The position numbers and the translations under genes are program-made. This document shows positions 1 through 13,410 of a stretch of 64,000 nt of DNA, one piece after another. Position 1 is the first letter of the stretch; each line of letters begins with the position of its first letter. The notes under the pieces were generated by a model. That model was not told the DNA's origin. It did not search any database and worked only from the letters and a program-made list of their open reading frames with translations. This stretch comes from Hydractinia symbiolongicarpus (lineage: Eukaryota; Cnidaria; Hydrozoa; Anthoathecata; Hydractiniidae): NCBI RefSeq assembly GCF_029227915.1, contig NC_079883.1, forward strand, positions 14,260,001 through 14,324,000, read 5' to 3'.

Positions 1-2192
1 CAATTCTTTTGAAAAAAGCGTTAGACATGTGCTGTCGTCAAAAATTAGAAACTGGTGGAGATCTATCTAAAAGACGTTGTCACATGAAAAACGCGCCAAA
101 AATTGATTACGAAAATTTAAATAAACGAAATCGACAATGTAAAATAAAATCAAAACAAATATGGCTACTGTTAAAATGTAAAACTGACGAAAAAACTACC
201 GTTCAAAACACAAAATTTGGAGAGAAAAAACTGATATTCGCTTTTCCCGCGTGCTTTTATCAGCAATGCTTCCATATGACATTTTTACTTCGTTAAAATA
301 TTGGTCGTACTACCCACAACCTTAAAATGGTTCTTTTTGAGTTAAACTTTGTTTTTTAGGGTTTACCCTGATCTGTACATGCGCATTGAAATTATAATAT
401 TTTTTTCTCCATCGTGAAAATGACCTTGTCTTGTAAGGCCGCTCTTATCGACAAGGAAGGACCTCAAATACAGTTAGGCTGTTTTTCTCCATAGCCCTGA
501 TACTGTTCGCAACAAGTGCCGAAGAGAGTACAAAGTTAAATACTTTTGAGGAAAAGCGGAATTCTAAAATGGCGCCTTCAAGATGAAAACGAACACAAAC
601 AGATTTTATGTTTCACACAAAATACGCGCCTCAAAAGTTGCTCTTTGTTTATGTGAAAACCCCCTTTAAGCGCTGCTACAGCAATCCACCCGCAAAGTTT
701 GAACACCGTTAGGTTTAAGTCATAGGTTATATTTTATTTTAAAAGAAATCTACTGACCTGAATATTTTCCGACTTTTGCCAAAGCTCCCAAAAGATAGGG
801 TCATGAAAATCATGAGCAGTATGAAAAGAAAATTCCATATTTATATTCCTTCTTCTGATTGGACAGTTCTCGGTCTTCGCACGAAGTTGGTCTTCTCCTT
901 TCTGCGCTTGAGTGGAAAATTGTGTTCTACTTCTTCGAGATAATCAAAAATGAATAGCTCAAACCCAACACATTGAAGTTTTTAAGTCAGAAATTACACA
1001 AGCTAATTTATTAACTAGCCTGCTAAATCACAGATTAACTCCTCCGCTTTCCGATTTGACAAAACACATCCGAAAACTCAATTACCCAAGACATTTAAAT
1101 TGATCTAATTTTAAGCGCCAATTTCCACACAAACGGATCTAGTTATGTAAACTTTTCAATTTTAACACGGATCCAGTTATCAAACAAAATTTTAAAAGGA
1201 AAAAACTAGGAAGCTCATCTATACCTCTGTTACAACATCTTAATGATCCGCATAAATTTTGGCGTCCATAAAATTTAAAAAAGTTTCCTTCTGTAAACTT
1301 TGCTTACTATATCTTGATGAAAAATATAAATAGAACAACGCAGGGGGAGAGTCATAACATTGTTATGTTTCACAACAACGGTCCACGTTTTGGAAACAAC
1401 AAAATAATTAGATGATTCAGCATGCACGCCAACGTCTGAATAACTGCCACGGTATATTTCTATGGCATCTTAAAACGGTCTTTGATATGATGGATTTAGC
1501 GTGGGGTGAAGATTAGGACAACATTTTTGGACAACATTTTTGAGTCAGACTGATAAAAGAATAGAATGTCATGACTTGTGTCCAGCATAACAAGAAAATA
1601 AAAAAAGTTTTTAACGAATAAAAATTCAAACATATCCTCTTGTCCAGTCGTTCTGACCATCTATAACTCCAGATGACGGCGTACATGAAGCTATACCATA
1701 TGTCACGGTTAAGATTTGTACGTAACGGTTCTTGATAGGCATGTCGAACAAAATTTTTTAAGGTTTTTTAATGTAACTCCAATTTCCAGTTTTAAAGAGA
1801 AGTTATTTAACTTCATAATAAACGGTGGAAAGGGATTGGGAACAAGAATCATTGAGGATATATGTGACGAGGAAATGGTAAGGCTACAAATACTAAAAAA
1901 CGTTTAAGAATGCTATCCTGACTTTTATTTGCTATTTAGGTAAACACAAATTCTGAAAACACAAAAAACAGCAAACACATAAACAAAATACAGCAAACTT
2001 AAAACAACAATAGAGAAAATTTAGGGTTCGTTGTATTTCTTTCCAATACTATAAAATCTCGATTTAAAAAAACAATATTGTCTCTCTTATTCTAAGCATG
2101 TTTTAATCTGGCAAAATAGAATTCAATCCCCGTCAGCAATGAAAAGCCATTCAGATGTCCTCATAAACCAGAAGACACAGGAACAGCGTCTG
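1..2192. other. Intergenic region, no gene recognised
   Basis: No open frame here has recognisable protein character or convincing splice signals. The stretch is AT-rich with short chance ORFs. A dispersed repeat copy lies at about 178-470 (listed separately). A TTTATT at 1924-1929, read as AATAAA on the minus strand, is about 265 bp downstream of the AAR2 stop and could be its polyadenylation signal. Confidence 0.6.
178..470 (+). repeat. Dispersed repeat family A, copy 1
   Basis: This segment resembles 32878-33130 in the same orientation. Shared blocks include a stretch around AAACTGACGAAGAAACT, the block CCCACAACCTTAAAATG, and a block around TACCCTGAT followed by ACATGCGCATT. No coding potential or terminal structure is evident. 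It is probably a decayed non-autonomous transposon, and the limits are approximate. Confidence 0.6.
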
Positions 2193-5022
2193 TTATAACT
2201 CGACAACTACAGGAAGATCGTCCTCGTCCTCTTCGTCAAAATCCCACTCGAAACGTGTTGTTAGTTTATGCTTTAGTAATGAAAGTCCTTTTAGTAGCTC
2301 GCCACTGTTGTCATCTGGAGAGTTGAAGCTTTGAAAAAACGCCTAAAAGAAATTTGAAAAGCGTACATGAAAATTACCGAACCTCACACTACAAGATGAT
2401 ATAAAGAAGACAAAACGATCAGGGTTGTTGACACAACAAACTAATTCATTGGTTACACTTATAAATGTAAAAGCACTAATATAATTCTGTTTTTCATCGT
2501 CAGTTAGAAACCTGTATATTTATAAATAAAGCTTGCCTGGAATGTTTTCACCAGAAAATTGTTCTGAGCAACAATATCGATGAAAAAATCATCCGGACAT
2601 TCGTCCATATGTAGCTCAATTACATCTAGAAGTCAACGAAAAAACAAAATATCAGTTTTTATACCGAGTCAGGATGTTTTATCGTTAAGGCGTTAGGGTG
2701 AAATAAAGATTTTTTGGCAACAGCGAGGTTTTATGATAATCACATAGCTTTCGAGTGCTGGCAACATAAAGTGAGACACTTAAAACACAAGATACTTACT
2801 AAGAAACTTCATGTAAAAATCGTTCTTCGAAGAAATTATATTTTGAGAGTTTGTTATCAGTGTTACTAGCAACTTCCAGTGTTCAAAAGCATCGTACACT
2901 AAAACAAAAATATATATAGTAAACCCGAGGTACATTGAGGACTGAGGACGAGTTTGACCACGGTACAATCTGATAGGTGAATTGAAGGTACATACAGGCC
3001 ATCCCCCCAATTTCACATCCAAGGTATTGGTAAGTTCGAAAATAAAGAAAATTTTTTATTAACATCAGTCGATATAACCGATCAACAATGCAGCTACTAT
3101 AAAAGACTCATCCTGGTAGTAACAACAAAATACGATGCGTAACAAAGCGATATCAAGAAATACTACACCAAACAAATCAGATATACCTTGTCCAATAAGA
3201 AAGCATATGAACGCAAACTGCATCTCACCAATAACATCATTTTCACCTAGAAAATACAATTACAAAACACGACACTACCAAATGTGATACTGAAACAAGA
3301 AATTGTTGTTAGAAGAAATTTAACTAGCGTCTCGATGGGCGAAATAAATGACACAAAAAAGTTTGCGGTGGTTTTCCAAAGTAATGGAAAAGCAGATGAC
3401 GGTCAAAACAGAGGAGAAGTAATTAATGCATATACTTGGTCAGCTTTAATAATTTCCAAAATATGCATCTTTCTCGTGCAAGTACACAAGTACGAGCAGG
3501 TTAACAGTTTTATTTTACTGGCGCAGAGACTCCCACTCTAAATTAAAAATAGAGTTAAGCACTAAAAATACCTCCAGGACAACTTTCAATTAACTTTTGA
3601 AGAAAAAAACTGGAGTCAAGACAATGTTTAGTTCTATCTTGTGGAGATATGTCGGCTGGAAGCTCGGTTGGAATTTCTGTGAATTTGATCAAAACATTCG
3701 TGTCCTCGTTGTATATCAATCTACTATCCAACTTTGCAATGCTTCTCTTCTGTTTACCAGCTGTTTTTAGAGAAACTTCTGTCAAAAAATTGATTTTTTT
3801 ACAAACAGGTTGAATTCTCGTCAGCAAGGACGGTGAGATGCAATCGCACAAATTGCACCACTTTTTGCACTCCTCCGTGGGGTATGGAGCCAGGTATTTA
3901 CCAATCTCGGAAATGTCTAACAAAAGAGAAAAAATTATATCTTTCAGTACAGCCATAGGAAAAGTCAGTCAACTCTACAGAACAAAAATCAAATATTTGG
4001 CAAAAAGAAAATGAATTGACTCTTTTTGCCTAAATTTAATTAAACTTCTCTTTTTTTACAGGCTCGTTTGTTGGTTGTTGACTATCTATTTTAGAATGGA
4101 AGAATTGCATATTTACTTGCCAATATATTCTTATGCAAAAAAGGTTTAACGCTTTTTGTATAAAACTTACAGAATTAGTAGAAAGATTGCGTCAGAAACT
4201 TTTGTTGTGTTTAACATCCCTACTTTCTTTTCTCTTCGCTTTCTTAAAGGATTTGAGTCTTATGTTGCTTTTAAAATGTTGCTGAAAATATATCTTCAAT
4301 TTCCTACATGAAGTAGGGGCAAATAAACTGGTTGGATATAAAACACCATACTGAAAGTCTTACAGATTCCAGCAGAAAATTGTATGAAAAAGAAATTAGG
4401 AAGAATTAGCAAAACAAATAATTTGAGTGAGAATTTAATTCAGTAAATGACAAAAGCTTGTTTTGAAAAATAAAACATAAAAGTTGATAATGCATTTTAA
4501 AACCAGTCAACATTATTTGTTTTTTTACAATTTCCACTATAAAACCGGGTAAAAAGAAAGTCAGTCGTCGTCAAATACTAAAACCCTACTTTTTTACCAA
4601 TCAGATTTTTTAAAATTGACAAGGAGTAAAAAATAATAATTAATTTGGCAAGAATTTTATACGATAGATTTTTGTTAAAATCATCAAATTTTTTCTATTA
4701 AGGATCACTTACCATTCAAATATCTTTTCTTTTCCTCATCTGGCACACTCTCATCTTTTATGTCCTCATTCAATCTGTCAAACCTTTTTACAACAACATC
4801 ACCCTTGTCAAGAAACTCAAAAAATCCAGTTCTTGGTGCTTTTTGACCATGCTTATCTACAGAACTGAAGAATACAAAATGAAAGCCAGGTGGTATATTA
4901 GCTATACCTCGAAACCTCGGTCCAACATGCCATGAATGGTAGTCAATTCCCACCTCAGTTCCAGCAGGTATATCTTCAAATATTAAAATACCATTACTCT
5001 TCAAATCTATATTGGATATCAT
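2193..5022 (-). CDS. AAR2 splicing factor homologue (complete, 6 exons)
   Basis: AAR2 binds Prp8 and acts as an assembly chaperone of the U5 snRNP, in cytoplasm and nucleus. Coding exons on the minus strand: 5022-4713, 3916-3572, 3246-3187, 2898-2800, 2625-2537 and 2342-2193. All joins keep frame and give 350 residues; vertebrate AAR2 is about 380. Family features visible: the N-terminal block GTEVGIDYHSWHVGPRFRG and IPPGFHF, the block PTEECKKW early in exon 2, the helical block GEMQFAFICFLIGQ followed by VYDAFEHWK, then DDFFIDIVAQNNF, and the acidic end ELPVVVEL-like (DLPVVVEL). The start is the first Met before the conserved N-terminus. It is directly preceded by a TTTAG that could be a 5'UTR acceptor. 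Intron 5 has a GC donor. Confidence 0.95.
2343..2536 (-). other. GC-AG intron (AAR2 intron 5)
   Basis: On the minus strand the donor reads CCAG|GCAAGC and the acceptor TTTTAG|GCG. The flanking exons join in phase 0 and restore the conserved AAR2 C-terminal sequence (VKTFQ then AFFQSF). No GT donor close by would keep the frame. The donor context matches the usual compensation of GC donors by strong U1 pairing. Confidence 0.85.
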
Positions 5023-7236
5023 CTAAAGGGACCAATTTCTTTCATATCAACCTAGCGTATGCATATGCAAAGAAGGACTAAATTGTAAATTTTAAGGAAT
5101 ATTGATAAAACAATAAAGGATCATTCAATAGAATGTAACCTTAAATTATTTTGAATGGCCCTTGAGACTTGAATGGTAAGTTCAAAATAATTAAAAATAT
5201 TTTGATGATGTGTAACAACAAAAATCATTAGGGGAAGTGTTCAACTTATCATTTGACTGATGAGAAGTTTACCTGACACTATTGTTTTCTCAATTCCAGG
5301 TGTTTTGACACTACCAAAGTAGATATTCAAAATCAAACAAGCAAATAATGATCTTTAATTTAAAGAGAGGAGAAAAAAAAAGCAAAAAATAAAAATTTTT
5401 TATGGAATTTATGGGAATTTACGTAAATGGTTTATGACAACACATAACACCAAACTTTTTCATTTTTTTAAGGGGAGAGGGACAAATCTTTAGATTAGGT
5501 AAAAACATATCTCCATCTTGTCTCTAATATTAACGAAGATCAACAAAATTTTGGGGGAGGGTCCCTGCCCCCTCTGGGTTCTACAACCCTGTGATTCGCC
5601 TTTAAATAATGACTATACCATAAAAGATAAATGAATATGCCTTCTCAAAAAATCACTAATAGAAAAATACAAATCAGTGATATGGGTATGCAATTTATAA
5701 ACTCAAAATATGCTGTAAAAAGTAAATATGAAATAATAGTAAATATATGCTTGAGGGTATATTTTGGCTTTTTTGGCATAAAATGCTGGCAAAACTTTTA
5801 TGGGCAGAAACTTCCATGAATATTTGCTAAATTCGCAAAGGTTTACATCACAAGAGCATCGACTTGTAAACGTTTACAAACGTAAAAAATATATTTAATT
5901 TCATGAAGTGTTTGTCAAAAAAACATCTTTTAGCCACAAATGGTCTGTTCCATCTTTAATTTTATGCTCTGTTTTAAAATAATATGTTCTAAAAATCAAT
6001 TTTTCCAAATTTTTAGGTTAACTTTTGATGATTTGCAAAAGTTTATATGCGGAAACTCCATTAATATGACACAGTTGTGAAGTTTCTGTGAGAAATTCTA
6101 CACTTTATACAAAACTAGTCAATAAGGCCTTTGGAAAATGCACTCGGGCAGGAGACTGTCATCAAAGACCAACTAAAATACAAAAATATTGCTTGCCTAA
6201 TTAGTCCGATGTACAATCAAAATCAAAAGTTTCAACGTTTTTGTATAAAACAGAAACGTAAAATTTAACATTTAAACCATAACTTTTTGGCTACATCATA
6301 GGAAAAAAAACATATCTACCTTGCCTGTTACAGACAGACAGAAACAGTCTTTGTGTTATTACATAGATATTTATATAACTTAAGAATAAGAAAAAATAGC
6401 ATGTGAATGTTAAAAACAATGACAAAAAATAAAAAATATAGGTTAAAAAATATCTTTTGTTGCCTTATGCTAACACCCGATTTAATCAGCCTTGACACAC
6501 TTTTTTTAGGGTGTGATAATAAAAAACTTTGTGTGTGTTACTTCCCTACACTGGAAGCTCATTATTGCTATGTAAAATATAGGGAATATTTTAATTTGAT
6601 CTCCAATTATTAACTAAAAGTAAAAAATTAGATTGAATATAAAAAAAGTATAAAAAACTAGAAAAAGTAAAATTCTGTTGAGGGTTATAAACCTTTGTCA
6701 GCAAAAACCAATAACTTCAAATTTCTCAAAACACCAAAAATTCAAGTAAATAAAAGAGAAAAGAGATTTTTTTTTCCGCTAAATTTTTGGTATTTTAATA
6801 TTTGGTGTTCAATGGTACATTTGTGAAAGTTGTAGAAAGCTTTGCTAAGGTATGCAACTCACTAGAAATAAAATAAATAAAAAAACTGCAAAAAATCTAA
6901 ATACTGCAAAATAATATAATTTTTTAAAAAATAACTTTACCATATACAAGCTAAAGAAAATAATGTTCTTTTTTTCATTAAATATCATTTATTTAAAAAT
7001 ATCAATTAGACATTGACTGCAGAAATCCTACTTTAGGCAGAAAATCGAGTCTCCTCAAAAAATTATTTTTTAACTTGTTCAGTAAAATTTGTTAAAAAAA
7101 AAAAAAATTACTTCAACATTTGAGTGCAACACACTACAAGAGTGACTTCTTTTGTAGGATAGTTTGTACAGAAAATCCGAATAAGCATGATTTTCTCAAA
7201 TATGAATAAGCCAAATTGTAACTTAAAAAAAACTTT
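5023..7236. other. Gap between AAR2 and the zinc-finger gene
   Basis: About 2.2 kb of AT-rich DNA with short chance ORFs only. It contains the upstream region of AAR2 and the downstream region of the minus-strand zinc-finger gene. I see no RNA gene or recognisable transposon. Confidence 0.5.
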
Positions 7237-7989
7237 TTAGGATGACGCCATTTCTTCACAATACGGTTTATGATCATTGTAATCTTGTTCCGTTAAAAAT
7301 GTTATATTACACAAGGCACAATCTAGCGCTTTATTTATAACACAATCTGGTTGGACTTGTTTATATTTACTTTCATCGCTTGATTTGGATCTACCGCCAT
7401 TTACTATTTCTTCTTCGTGACTTTTAACAAAGTGCCAACTCTTATGTCCTTCATGTAAGTATGTTTGCTCATGTCTTTTACAAAGGTTATTCTCCTTGAA
7501 ATTGTGCACAGATTTTTTGTCTTGGCTATGTTTAGAACAATAAAAACCTGATTTCATATCCATCTTAGTACCACAAGCTTGTCCAAATGGGTAGTTGGCA
7601 ACCACAAGATCTGGTTTGCATTCTTGTTCTTTTGAAACAATATCTCTGCTAAAAACTTTTATATTACAGTCATTTTGTGGAAGATGCTCTTTCACAGGAC
7701 TTCTTAAACAATTTCGTTTGTGTTTCAAGTAACCATATTTAGTGCTAAAAGACCAATGGCAGTTTTCACATGCATAAGTTAGCCCTTTCCCCATGTGAAA
7801 AAGTCTAATGTGTTGCTGAAGATTATCTCTCCTAGTGAAACAATTACCGCAATGAGGACACTTTGATTTCTCCTTGTTTTTGCTGTGATAAGAACGCATA
7901 TGATTACCATAACTTTTATATGAAGCGTAATATTTTTTGCATGTTACACAGTAGTATTCTGTTTCATTTGTTGTTGGTTTTTTATCCAT
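7237..7989 (-). CDS. C2H2 zinc-finger protein, single exon, 250 aa
   Basis: A probable nucleic-acid-binding protein with no clear orthologue. Three fingers cluster at the N-terminus: C14-x2-C17-x12-H30-x4-H35; C44-x2-C47-x12-H60-x4-H65 (CPHCGNCF); and C74-x2-C77-x12-H90-x3-C94, a C2HC variant. A fourth C2HC finger closes the protein (C224-x2-C227-x12-H240-x3-C244, CALCNITF). The middle (about 95-220) is basic and polar with scattered Cys and His. The first Met is used; the frame has no need of splicing, and the stop follows MASS. Many animals carry lineage-specific single-exon C2H2 genes like this. Function and targets are unknown. Confidence 0.75.
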   Translation of the reverse strand: MDKKPTTNETEYYCVTCKKYYASYKSYGNHMRSYHSKNKEKSKCPHCGNCFTRRDNLQQHIRLFHMGKGLTYACENCHWSFSTKYGYLKHKRNCLRSPVKEHLPQNDCNIKVFSRDIVSKEQECKPDLVVANYPFGQACGTKMDMKSGFYCSKHSQDKKSVHNFKENNLCKRHEQTYLHEGHKSWHFVKSHEEEIVNGGRSKSSDESKYKQVQPDCVINKALDCALCNITFLTEQDYNDHKPYCEEMASS

Positions 7990-10900
7990 TGCATTTGTGA
8001 TGAAGGACTGCTGATGAAAGACATTGACAACGGTTAGGTTGGATACAATGGTAATGTACTAAAATTATATGTAGAAAACCAATACACAAGTAGAGGAAAC
8101 ATTTGGCTACTTTAAGGATGCCATATCTAGTGATGACTAAAATAACCATTGTCACTGTATGTCTGCAATGTAATTGATTAAGAAGTTTGAATTTATTTAA
8201 TCATAATCATTTACAGCATTGGTGGGAAAAAGTATTTGTCAACACCTATTGTAATAATATTTAACTGCCACCCATTTAACCTATCTATATGCAATAACTG
8301 ACAAAATACTTAATCTTAAATAATAAAGTGCTTAAGGGTGTAGTAGTTCAAAGCAACACAATCAAAAAAGCAATTAGGAATTACTATTTTTTTTTGTCAA
8401 ACTTTTCTAGACAATGCTTGAGATCAACCATTTTGAACCATACTAAATGCAGGTGTATTCTGCCTTCCTCTCCCTTCTGGGCTTCTGGTAATAACATTTA
8501 TGAAATATTGCAAATCATCACTGTAGTTTTTTGTCTGAATACATTTTCAAAGCCATTCAACAATTACTGAGGTTGAATTGCATACATAAAATGTGCACAA
8601 CCAGGGGTTCACATGCCTGAGCATACCTGTCAATTTTTGTAGAACACACAAAGCCTACATGTACATAAAATCTTAACTTGTGAAGGACTAAAATTAGTAT
8701 ATCTAATCCACATTTGGCATATATCAATTAGAAATAACAAAAAAGAAATTCCAAGATGCTTTATGACACCAAAAATGGAAAAAATGTACATTTATGGTGT
8801 AGGCTTACATTTTTTTCCAAAACTAAAATTAACCAGCAGTTCCTATAAATACATAACAATTTAATACATGACAGTATTATATTGGCACTTTGGTAATGGA
8901 TGGATGCAATGCTTGTAGATTTTCTAACATTAAAAACTGTTAGAATGCTCTGCTGTTTTCTACCTTTTAGTCGAAGACAAATATTTGATAATAAATAATC
9001 TTCTGAGGAAAAAAAACCATTGTAGCCAGACCACTACTTTTGGAATACTAACGTAAGAGTTAGCCAAGGTAACTAGACAAAAGGGGACAAGAAGATGGAA
9101 TGAAGATGTCTGACAGGTGCATGGAGATAAAAGAGTAGTCAACCAATATTTTTATTGGTTATCAGAGTTCGAATTAGGGTTGTTTTAAAGTACATTTCGC
9201 AGTTTAGAACAACAAATAACAGTGATTTGATGCTATTTGTTGACATTAATACAATAGTTTGACGTCAGTAACATAGTTATCATATTAGTAATGTAAATTT
9301 TCAACACAAACATTTGGTCCTGTTCAAACTTATGGCTGCACTCCTATGTTTCAGAACGTTTATGGAACATTCTTTTTAGAAGGTCATTTTGTACAAAGCA
9401 TAGATAATATCAGCATCCCCAAAGAATCAATTTTTTACATTTGGCATACCAATATCCCAAAGAAGTTTTGATGATACTTGTGAAACAACAGTTTATACTG
9501 CTTCTAATTTCTTTTTCCTTAACTAATTTTACTTTTAAGCCCATATCTTCAACTAAAATATAGGGGACGTCAGATCATTTTATAAGTTTTTCGTATGATG
9601 ATATCTACAAATATCGTATTGATTATCCTACTATAGCAGGTCTTATTATACTGATAATGAGTGTTTTACTGATATTTTCAACCAACATACATTATTTTAG
9701 ATACTCAAAGAAATCTTAATGTTACTGTTATTATTACCTTTACATTACTAATAATGACATTTTTCTGCCCTAACTTGTCTTCTCTCTGGGTTGGCAAAAT
9801 AAGCAGAAGATAGGGACAACCAAAGTTTTTTTTTATTCGCAATACCTATCACAGTACCAAATATTCCATTCCCTGCTAAAAGTATTAAAGCGGAACAAAT
9901 TACAAGGCCTGTGACGTAATGCTCTGTACTGTTTTCAGCTTTTCAGTTCAGTATTGTGAACATTGTCTGGAGCTAAATGAACATTTAGCTCATGTTCATT
10001 GTGGGGACTGCAGTAACCTTTCTGTTGCCTTGTACATACTAATGTTCTTAGCATCAGAGATACAAAAGGAGTTTAAGACATCTTACACAAGGAACTTCAC
10101 TTGGCCCATATTGGTTAATACATGATAGAAGTGTCATCCTCCCCCTCCTACCTGCTTGTTTTCATCATCAGGTATCAGACCTCCGTAATGCCATGCTTAT
10201 TCAGAAAGGCTATAAATACCTGAACATTGTCCACTTTAATTTTGGATTTATAAACAGCGGTAAGATTTCTATCTGCCCTCCCTATACAGTGACGCTGTAT
10301 CTGTTTTGCCAAACTATCAACACTTTTTTTTTTTTTAAGTGATACCACTCTGGTCAACCGATGCATCACATAACCCTCAGCATCGCGGCTATTGTTAAAA
10401 ACAGTGTTGTTGAATACAGCTTATTACTGGTTTCATTTGGCTTATCTCTCTTGCATTAAAAAATATAATGATGCTGTTGCTCTAGCTGCACTGTTTCCTT
10501 GAATAAACCAGGTTTTAGTCCAGCAGTGGGAGCAAGAGTACTGGCTAATTACTACTTGCGTGTTTTGCTGATGAGGATGCCAGGCTTAAAGTCAGCCAAA
10601 AGGTTTGGACAGATACATGTGTGTTGCTTGTCTATTATATCATCACTTGATGTTATTACTGTATGTTATAATGAGATATGAGATCCATAGATGCATTAAG
10701 TTTAGTGACCTTCATGTATGAGGATTTAATGCTGTGTAAGATTGTAAATGTCATACCATTCAAGTGCATTATGATGAAGAGACCAACAAGATATGCCATG
10801 GGAGACACTCACAACGAAGTGCAGCCAAGACAGAGTTTGAATTACCAGGTTACAATATGTTGTGAATTGAAATGCCATCTTTGGAAATCATTCTACAAAG

Positions 10901-11559
10901 AAAATGTTAAAATTGCAAATCTCATTTCTTCAACAATCGTTTGTTTAACCTATTTCTATAACTGTTGTTGCAACAAAATAACTTTTATCATTTATAGTCA
11001 TTTTGTTATAGTAGCATAGTTTTAGCCAGCAGACGCTTTTTTTCACGTCGGCAATAAAACTGCCAACATGAGGTACATTTCAACTAATTTGCGTTGGCAA
11101 TATTTTTTTGTAATGAAATTTTGCAGCTGGCAAAAACTTTTTTTATTCACCTTCTTAAGGGCTAGACCTCTCATTAATTCGATGTATTGATCTCCTAAGA
11201 TAATGACAAGTGGAAATTGTGTGAGAGAGAGAACTTCTGGACTTCTTTTTAATACGTTATACAGTTTTTTCGATTATTATTACGAATCGAATTGCACCAG
11301 GTATTTCTGTAGCTTGAGTGATTTTAGTTAGTGATAATGGCCTAACTCATTGAAAATCAAGTGTAATTATTCTTTGGTCGCAATGAGTGGGAGAAGCTCA
11401 AACAATACCACAAGTGTTGTTTTCTAAAAATTTCAAAACAATATTACGTCTTCAATTTTTTGGTTGACGCAACTACATTATCCTTGTATTTTACGTCGGT
11501 AGTGCCAAATGCCGATGCAAATTTTAAGGGCTGCCTCAGATGTTGACTTGTGAAAGTTC

Positions 11560-11912
11560 TAGCTGGACCTGTGGGACAAGGGTACTCAAGTTTTTATGGG
11601 ATGGAATAATGATTGTATCATCTGCATATAGATGGTGGTAATTTGACAGATTTTAAGTCATTAGACAAAAGAAAAAGCAGGGAGACCAACACAGATCCCT
11701 GCAGCACCCTGAAAGAGTCTTCATGAAACAGATCTGATCTTGTGTCGTTTACAGAGTCAGCTGCATGCGCCCCTTTAAGTAGGTCTTGAACCAGTCAAAG
11801 GCAGCATCTCTGATTGCCAAAACACCATAGCTTTTTTAACAAAATTTTACGATCAACAGAGTCAAAAGCTTTTTAAGGTCAACGAGCACAGCACAAACAA
11901 ACTTTTGTTGGC
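11560..11912 (-). pseudogene. Degenerate non-LTR (LINE) reverse transcriptase fragment
   Basis: Reading the minus strand, with frameshifts, gives a run of reverse transcriptase motifs. They are VLVDLKKAFDSVDRK (AFDSVDR at about 11870-11848), a LL-G linker, VLQGSVL followed by LLFLL and NDL, and the catalytic YADD (11628-11617) followed by TII. At least two frameshifts and an internal stop show that it is dead. The motif set fits CR1/L2/Jockey-type LINEs; the clade cannot be fixed by eye. Confidence 0.85.
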
Positions 11913-13167
11913 CTTTAAACCCCACATACATATAGGTTTGTTTTTTTTGATAAAAAGCTCGCTAATGGCCATCAGTTTATTAAGTAAACAGGGTATAAAA
12001 TAAAATAGGAAAACGAGGGGTGAAAAATAACAGCGTGCGACACAGAAGCTGGGAACCATTTTGTGATTTCAGTTTATGGATTATGGTTGTAATCAATATG
12101 GCGCGTTGAGTTATGGATAATCAATATGGCGCGTTAAGAAGAGAATGTGAGGTTTTTCTATCGTTCTTGTGACTTTGTGGATCTTCCCCTTGCACTGCAC
12201 CAGAATCCACAATAGTGCACAGATGTATTTTAGATTGATTTATCCATCCAGGTTTTCTTCTTTTTTTTGATTAGCTAAGTTGGGTAGCTTGGCAAAAATT
12301 TTATTATTGGTTCTGCTGCTAAAAATAAAATTAATCTCTTACATCGTTCTTGTTCTTGCTATAAATAGTTGAGACAAATGGAAGAACTGACCATAAATGA
12401 CAAAAAACTGATATGAGGGCCAGCTTTGACTATTCTTTGAATAAAATTTACAATTGCCCTCTGATAACTCCCTAAATTGCCAAAATTATTCCCAAAATGC
12501 GAAACAGCACTTTCCAATTCCATCATTGTTTTTTGTTCATAAAAAGATAAAACCAAAGCATGGAAAAACTTTCACCAAGTTTTCACAAACTTTGCCATGA
12601 GTTTTTGTGACATGTGTGACAAATTGCACACCCAGAAGGCCCTGGAAGTGCCATGTTGTGCATTTTTTTCCTGTTGTTTTAGAGCCTTAAACTTAATTTT
12701 GTGCTTCTATCTTTCTGTGTTTCTACAAGATTTGACCCAGCACTAGTGAAGCTGAAACTATAAAAAGAAGGCCGTAGCCACATTTATTCTTCAGAATATA
12801 TGTCTGTCACTGCTCAGAAATGGATATGACGTTGCTGATTACATTTACAGGCAGTCTTCTTGCTCAAATAGCCCCATGTAACAGGGCCATAAATAAGTAA
12901 CTGATGTAGGCATATGGATGGTACAAGTGTTTTCACTATAGAAATTGCTATAACGCATTGTTTTATTATTATGCCCCTGTTTGTGTTTTACAAGGTAATA
13001 AAAATGCAAGCAGTGAGGTAACAGCTGTAGCTGCAGATTCTACCCCCAGGCCTTGTTAAGGACACTTAAACTCTTTTCCCCCTTTATTAGAATTAGAAAG
13101 CTGAGCAGTCATAAGGCACAAATATTATGCAAACAATTTTACGATATTTGCAGATATGTATATTGTT

Positions 13168-13271
13168 TACATAGGTAAATATTTATCATAGCACATCCAT
13201 ATTTAATTCTCAACAGAGCTCTCTGTTGAGAATTAAATACGGATGTGCTATGATAAATATTCACCTATGTA
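13168..13271. repeat. Near-perfect 104-bp palindrome
   Basis: Arms 13168-13218 and 13221-13271 are 51 bp each and differ at only two positions, separated by a 2-bp spacer around GAGCTC. The outer ends read TACATAGGT on the left and ACCTATGTA on the right. There is no coding content. It is probably a foldback or MITE-like element. Confidence 0.9.
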
Positions 13272-13299
13272 TACACACCATCGGGATAAACTATCTGAG

Positions 13300-13410
13300 T
13301 TCATCACTAACATATTGCCGCACGTAGTGTTGTGGGTTCGTCTGCGGCTCCCAGTTACGGGGACCGTGGATCGAATCCCGCTCACTGCCAGGCAGTATGT
13401 TAGTGATGAA
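13300..13410. repeat. Inverted-repeat element with a tRNA B-box-like core
   Basis: Twenty-bp arms (13300-13319 and 13391-13410) match with one mismatch (TTCATCACTAACATATTGCC against the reverse complement of the right arm). Inside lies GGATCGAATCCCG at about 13369, which resembles a pol III B box (T-arm). No complete tRNA cloverleaf is present. It is probably a tRNA-derived short element or MITE. Confidence 0.7.

Noticed and set aside
9-296. 95-residue plus-strand ORF at the left edge
   Set aside because: It overlaps dispersed repeat family A, is Lys/Asn-rich as expected of AT-rich DNA, and has no splice partners or similarity.
10678-11019. 113-residue plus-strand ORF
   Set aside because: No domain or similarity, Cys-rich by chance, in a transposon-relic region without good splice signals.
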